Notes under the pieces: generated by a model
What the model saw: only the letters and a program-made list of their open reading frames with translations
What the model was told of the DNA's origin: nothing
The model's database searches: none
Source of the DNA: JAZDEY01 sp043808325 [NCBI: Candidatus Eiseniibacteriota bacterium]
Lineage (GTDB): Bacteria; Arandabacterota; Arandabacteria; Arandabacterales
Assembly: GCA_043808325.1 (NCBI GenBank)
Contig: JAZDEY010000031.1
Location: 17,231 to 81,230, forward strand
Length of the DNA stretch: 64,000 nucleotides
Reading direction: 5' to 3'
Position numbers and translations under genes: made by a program
In this document: piece by piece, positions 60,650-64,000 of the stretch
Numbering within the stretch: the stretch's first letter is position 1
Layout of the letters: each line of letters starts with the position of its first letter

Positions 60650-61429
60650 ATGCACAGAACAATAGTCGATTTGGGACCGTTGAGCATTCGCTCGTACGGT
60701 GTGATGTTGGTGATCGCCTTCTGGCTGGGGATCGAGCTCTCGGCAAGGATTGCCAAGAGGCGGGGTCTCGATCCCACGAGAATCCTCGATCTCGGGCTTG
60801 TAGTGCTCGTCTCGTCGCTCGTGGGCTCACGGCTGGTCTATGTAGTGAGCCATCTCGCCGAGTACCAGCAAGACAAGCTCGGTGTGTTCAGGGTGTGGGA
60901 GGGTGGTCTTACTTTCTACGGTGGGCTCGTCGCCGGCGTGATCACCGGCATGCTCTACCTAAAGATGAAGCATATGCCGGTGCTCCGGGCCAGTGACATT
61001 GTGGCTCCGCAGCTGGCGCTCGGGATAGCGATCGCGAGAATCGGCTGTTTCCTCAATGGGTGTTGCTTTGGGAAGCCGTCCGGGCTGCCGTGGGCCTGCG
61101 TCTTTCCACCCGATTGCCAGGCCGGTTGGATCCTGGCCGGTAGGTCGGTCCATCCGACCCAGATATACTCGTTTGCAGCCAATCTGGTTATCTTTGTTGT
61201 CTTGAGGAAGCTGCTGAAACGTGACCTGGCGGGCGGTATGGTCTTCTTCTCGTTCTTGGTGCTCTACGGTGTCTGGCGCTTTGCGATCGATTTTCTGAGA
61301 TACTACGAGAGCAGCATGTATTCTGGGTCTTTGGGCATCACCTGGAATCAGATTGTGAGCCTCGCGATGGCTGCGGCCGGTGGGGTTCTCATCTTAAGAC
61401 TGGTGAGACATGGCACGACAGATCGATAA
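60650..61429 (+). CDS. lgt: Prolipoprotein diacylglyceryl transferase
   Basis: First enzyme of lipoprotein maturation; moves diacylglycerol from phosphatidylglycerol to the lipobox cysteine. It is 259 residues with about seven helices. Marks are SIRSYGVMLVIAF, GGLTFYGGLVAG and the Lgt signature IGCFLNGCCFGKPS near 130-143, plus RSVHPTQIY. The start ATG 60650 follows GAGGGG. It overlaps comF by 20 bases. Together with lnt it serves the lipoproteins predicted here. Confidence 0.96.
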   Translation: MHRTIVDLGPLSIRSYGVMLVIAFWLGIELSARIAKRRGLDPTRILDLGLVVLVSSLVGSRLVYVVSHLAEYQQDKLGVFRVWEGGLTFYGGLVAGVITGMLYLKMKHMPVLRASDIVAPQLALGIAIARIGCFLNGCCFGKPSGLPWACVFPPDCQAGWILAGRSVHPTQIYSFAANLVIFVVLRKLLKRDLAGGMVFFSFLVLYGVWRFAIDFLRYYESSMYSGSLGITWNQIVSLAMAAAGGVLILRLVRHGTTDR

Positions 61430-62093
61430 CCTTAGACTGCTGGCAGGCGCCCTGCTTGCCGTGGTGGTCCCGCCGCTTTGTGTGGTGTGCGAAGAGCGGC
61501 TGACCGCGTCGGAGCGATGGCTGTGCCGGAGCTGCAGTCGCAGTGTGGTGACCGGTGCAGAACCTCGTTCGAAGCTTATTCCCATTGGGGCCCGAGGCTC
61601 GCTCCTCGTACGGTACGCGCTGGAGTATACTCGCGAGGTCTCGCGGCTGATCCATGAGATGAAGTACGGGGACAAACCCGGCGTGGCCGGGTTCTTGGCA
61701 GCGTTTCTCTTGCTGGGGGCGGAGGAAAGCATCTCTCGAGATGCGGTGATCGTACCGGTCCCTATTCACCCTGCCAAACGAAGGGAGAGAGGTTACAACC
61801 AAAGCGAGCTTCTGGGTCGGCACTTGAGCCGGCACAAGCATGTCCCGATGACGACCGGGGTTCTCCGCAAACGGCGCAATACTGCTTCGCAGACTGCTCT
61901 CGAGAGAGATGCGCGGGTGCGCAATGTGGTGGGTTCGTTCCACGTGAGATATGTCTCGAAGCTCGTATCAAGGAGTGTTATCCTCGTCGACGATGTGGTC
62001 ACGACGGGGTCGACCCTTGGAGAATGCGCCCTAACTCTTCTCGATCACGGAGTTGAGGATGTGTCCGCGTGCGTAGTTGCATCATCGGTATGA
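61410..62093 (+). CDS. comF: ComF-family phosphoribosyltransferase-like protein
   Basis: A 227-residue ComF protein. It has an N-terminal zinc finger (CVVC at about 24-27 and CRSC near 44) and a C-terminal PRTase-like domain with VILVDDVVTTGSTLGE. In naturally competent bacteria ComF helps process incoming single-stranded DNA; here that is only a family inference, and no other competence gene is near. It overlaps lgt, and its stop overlaps the start of the Wzi-like gene in ATGA. Confidence 0.92.
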   Translation: MARQIDNLRLLAGALLAVVVPPLCVVCEERLTASERWLCRSCSRSVVTGAEPRSKLIPIGARGSLLVRYALEYTREVSRLIHEMKYGDKPGVAGFLAAFLLLGAEESISRDAVIVPVPIHPAKRRERGYNQSELLGRHLSRHKHVPMTTGVLRKRRNTASQTALERDARVRNVVGSFHVRYVSKLVSRSVILVDDVVTTGSTLGECALTLLDHGVEDVSACVVASSV

Positions 62094-63703
62094 AAAAGAC
62101 CGGCAATCTCAAGCCGACTGATCATCCGCGCCCGGCGGGAGCGCCGGCGGTAGCTCTGGCGGGCTTGCTGCTCCTATCGCTCGCGGTGACGGCGGCATAT
62201 GGGGCTCCTACGGAACCGAGCTCAAGCTGGGTCTATGCCTATTTCGATGAGTGGAGGCTGTCGACCGATTGCTGTCCCGTCTTTGCGATGACGGCGCCCT
62301 ATGACCGGGTTGATCTCGCACAGTGGCTAATGAGGGACAAATCTGCCACGATCCGTGAGACCGGTAGGAACCTCTGGCTATTCCACATGCTGAGACGGGA
62401 ATTTGAGCCTGAACGGCCCCTGGCTGAGGCTGATCTGAGACTGAGGCGCAAGGGAGAGTGGAAGCTTGATCGGTCGGTCTGGATGTTCGATTCTGCTGTG
62501 AGCTCACGGTTCAAGACCGACGAGAAACCACGCCCCGAGGTGCTCGCCAGATTCCTCTTGTACACAGGGCACGGGTTGAACTTCTGGACATCCCTCAGAA
62601 CCACAGCCAACGCCCCGGCCGATCACAAAGTCGAAACCAGGCCATGGAAAGATCGCTGGAGATCGAGTTTCGACTACGGCGGCGTCGGTTACCGCGGGGA
62701 TAACATATCGCTTTTCCTTGGAAGGGATGAGGTCAGCTGGGGAGCGTCCCGCGGACGAGGACTGCTCTTTTCGGGTGCGGCGCCCGCGATGGATATGGTC
62801 AAACTCGCCTATCGAAGCAAGCATGTTCTCTTCACGTCGTTTCACTCCCAGCTGCGGCGGGGCGCGGCCGATCCCTGGGCTGCCTCTGTGCGGCGCTTCG
62901 TGTCGGCCCATCGGCTTGAGTTTCTCGTACGCGGGCTGGATTTCTCCATCGCGGAGGCCGCGATCTACGGCGGCGACGGTAGAGATTTTGAATTCGGCTA
63001 CCTCAATCCCCTGGCGCCTTTTTATGCGGAGCAGTGGAACTTGGGGGACAACGACAATATATTACTAGGTGGGGATTTCTCATATCTGTTTCCAGGATAT
63101 GCCGAAGTGCGAGGCGAACTGGTGGTGGACGATTTCCAGATTGACCCGGGCAGCGAACCCAATGAGATGAGCTTCGGTCTTGCCGCCGATGCCGTCAATC
63201 CCTTGTATGCGGGCGGCTCTGTAGTCGGCGCCTCCTATTTCCGCATAGCCAACCGAACCTACGGTCATGCCGTCCCATGGAACCGCTTCACTCAGGAAGG
63301 TCAGGTGATGGGCTATCCCGACGGACCGGATGGAGACAGATTTGAGGTATGGTCGTCAGTGGCCTCGGACAGATTATTCTATGGAGTGTGCGATCAGTTC
63401 TCGCTGCGGATCGCGTACAGCCTCAGGCGTCAGGGCCAGGGCCGGGTGACCGATTCCCAGGCTGAGCCGGGACGCAAGAGCAAGTTTCCGTCGGGAACCG
63501 TTGAGACTACTCATGCGGCTGCCGCCGAGCTCTCGTGGCGCCCATCCTATCTCTTGCTGGTCAAGGGAACGGTAGGGTGGTCCCGGACCGAGAATGCAGG
63601 AAACACTTGGGGTCAGACCCACGATGGATTCGAATTCACTCTCAATCTGACCTACAACCTTAGGTTTGCACAAGCGCTGCAGGGAGAAAGCCCCGATGAG
63701 TAA
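62090..63703 (+). CDS. Wzi-like outer-membrane beta-barrel
   Basis: A 537-residue exported protein. It has a long basic N-region followed by a hydrophobic signal (about 20-42), then repeated amphipathic strands with many Tyr, Trp and Phe. Features of the capsule assembly/Wzi family include FLGRDEVSWG, GRGLLFSG and the C-terminal strands ending TYNLRF. Such proteins bind capsule polysaccharide at the outer surface, yet no capsule gene is adjacent, so another surface or porin role is possible. The start ATG 62090 overlaps the comF stop. Confidence 0.75.
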   Translation: MKKTGNLKPTDHPRPAGAPAVALAGLLLLSLAVTAAYGAPTEPSSSWVYAYFDEWRLSTDCCPVFAMTAPYDRVDLAQWLMRDKSATIRETGRNLWLFHMLRREFEPERPLAEADLRLRRKGEWKLDRSVWMFDSAVSSRFKTDEKPRPEVLARFLLYTGHGLNFWTSLRTTANAPADHKVETRPWKDRWRSSFDYGGVGYRGDNISLFLGRDEVSWGASRGRGLLFSGAAPAMDMVKLAYRSKHVLFTSFHSQLRRGAADPWAASVRRFVSAHRLEFLVRGLDFSIAEAAIYGGDGRDFEFGYLNPLAPFYAEQWNLGDNDNILLGGDFSYLFPGYAEVRGELVVDDFQIDPGSEPNEMSFGLAADAVNPLYAGGSVVGASYFRIANRTYGHAVPWNRFTQEGQVMGYPDGPDGDRFEVWSSVASDRLFYGVCDQFSLRIAYSLRRQGQGRVTDSQAEPGRKSKFPSGTVETTHAAAAELSWRPSYLLLVKGTVGWSRTENAGNTWGQTHDGFEFTLNLTYNLRFAQALQGESPDE

Positions 63704-64000
63704 CCGCCGGCCGGATCGCCTGTTCGATCTCACAACCCTCACGACCCTGGTAAAGAGATATGCCTTGCTTGCAACTGCCTCGCTTGGGTGCGTGATAGGC
63801 TTCTCATCCGGAGGCTACGGCTACACGGTGGATCTGGAGTACGGGTGGGGTAAGGGAGCGGTGGAGGTGAAGGCTATGGGGGAGTACGACTATATTGGGG
63901 TTCCTGGGAGTGTATATTCGGCTGGGAGTGCGGGCACGATCTATGATGTTCAGCCTTTGGCTTCGGGGTATGAGGTGAAGGGGTATAGTGTCGAGGGTGA
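63696..64000 (+). CDS. Exported protein of unknown function, 3' end outside
   Basis: Starts at ATG 63696, overlapping the previous stop by eight bases, with GGGAG upstream, and is open to the right edge (101 residues visible). A hydrophobic signal lies near 23-38 (LLATASLGCVIGF, with a possible lipobox-like cysteine), then a Gly/Tyr-rich beta-type region (YGYTVDLEYGWGKG). The codons become G- and T-rich after about 63840. Function unknown; the context suggests an envelope protein. Confidence 0.6.
   Translation, partial: MSNRRPDRLFDLTTLTTLVKRYALLATASLGCVIGFSSGGYGYTVDLEYGWGKGAVEVKAMGEYDYIGVPGSVYSAGSAGTIYDVQPLASGYEVKGYSVEG

Noticed and set aside
1-64000. CRISPR arrays, tRNA or rRNA genes, transposases
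   Set aside because: No regularly spaced direct repeats, cloverleaf-like tRNA or transposase motifs were seen by eye. A short tRNA could be missed without a computed search.

Overview
The window looks like the chromosome of an anaerobic, Gram-negative (diderm) bacterium with GC-rich, tightly packed genes. Almost every gene is on the + strand, and many neighbours share start and stop codons (ATGA, TTGA, GTGA). The diderm call rests on Lnt, Lgt, a Wzi-like outer-membrane barrel and RseC. The anaerobic call rests on a class III (glycyl-radical) ribonucleotide reductase, a complete Rnf complex and a complete FlxABCD-HdrABC complex. Two sigma-54 activators, with TPR/GAF domains on one of them, and the mix of families would fit an uncultured FCB-like or deltaproteobacterial-like lineage. 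The taxon cannot be fixed from the sequence.

Layout. 1-2588: a DNA methyltransferase cut by the left edge, followed by about 500 bp with a decayed minus-strand ORF; this part looks foreign or rearranged. 2589-5396: a TPR-GAF-AAA sigma-54 activator that seems to have lost its N-terminus at that junction. 5496-9159: larA, an NlpC/P60 lipoprotein, purD, purE. 9250-11246: sua5, a low-molecular-weight phosphatase, rpiB and a dCMP deaminase. 11345-15403: twin NrdR boxes, then nrdR-nrdD-redoxin-nrdG. 15403-22624: rnfCDGEA, a lipoprotein gene, an enlarged rnfB and tatC, ending in a clear intrinsic terminator. 22730-29419: hdrCBA-flxDCBA. 29425-33750: menA, a polyprenyl synthase, apbE, a NusG-II protein, a Gx-type membrane protein and rseC. 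33750-38630: rsfS, argS, a GT-C-like membrane protein and an unknown gene. 38631-40750: purM and a second sigma-54 activator behind a -24/-12 promoter with an upstream TGT-N10-ACA site. 40831-54499: apgM, lnt, asd, ecfT, truA, a transaldolase-like gene, htrA, purB, purL, purQ, a duplicated purS and purF. 54578-64000: radC, mreBCD, PBP2, rodA, lgt, comF, a Wzi-like barrel and a partial exported protein.

How it fits together. Positions 15403-33750 form an energy-conversion island. Flx-Hdr would oxidise NADH and feed ferredoxin and a disulfide-type acceptor. Rnf would couple ferredoxin and NAD to an ion gradient. ApbE would flavinylate RnfD, RnfG and perhaps other exported proteins. MenA and the prenyl synthase would make a quinone. 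The menA, prenyl synthase, apbE, NusG-II and Gx set resembles the Gram-positive flavin-based extracellular electron transfer locus, here in a diderm beside Rnf and Flx-Hdr. nrdG abuts rnfC, which links radical-enzyme activation to the low-potential electron supply. The purine genes (D, E, M, B, L, Q, S, F) are scattered in three groups, and purM lies behind a sigma-54-type promoter.
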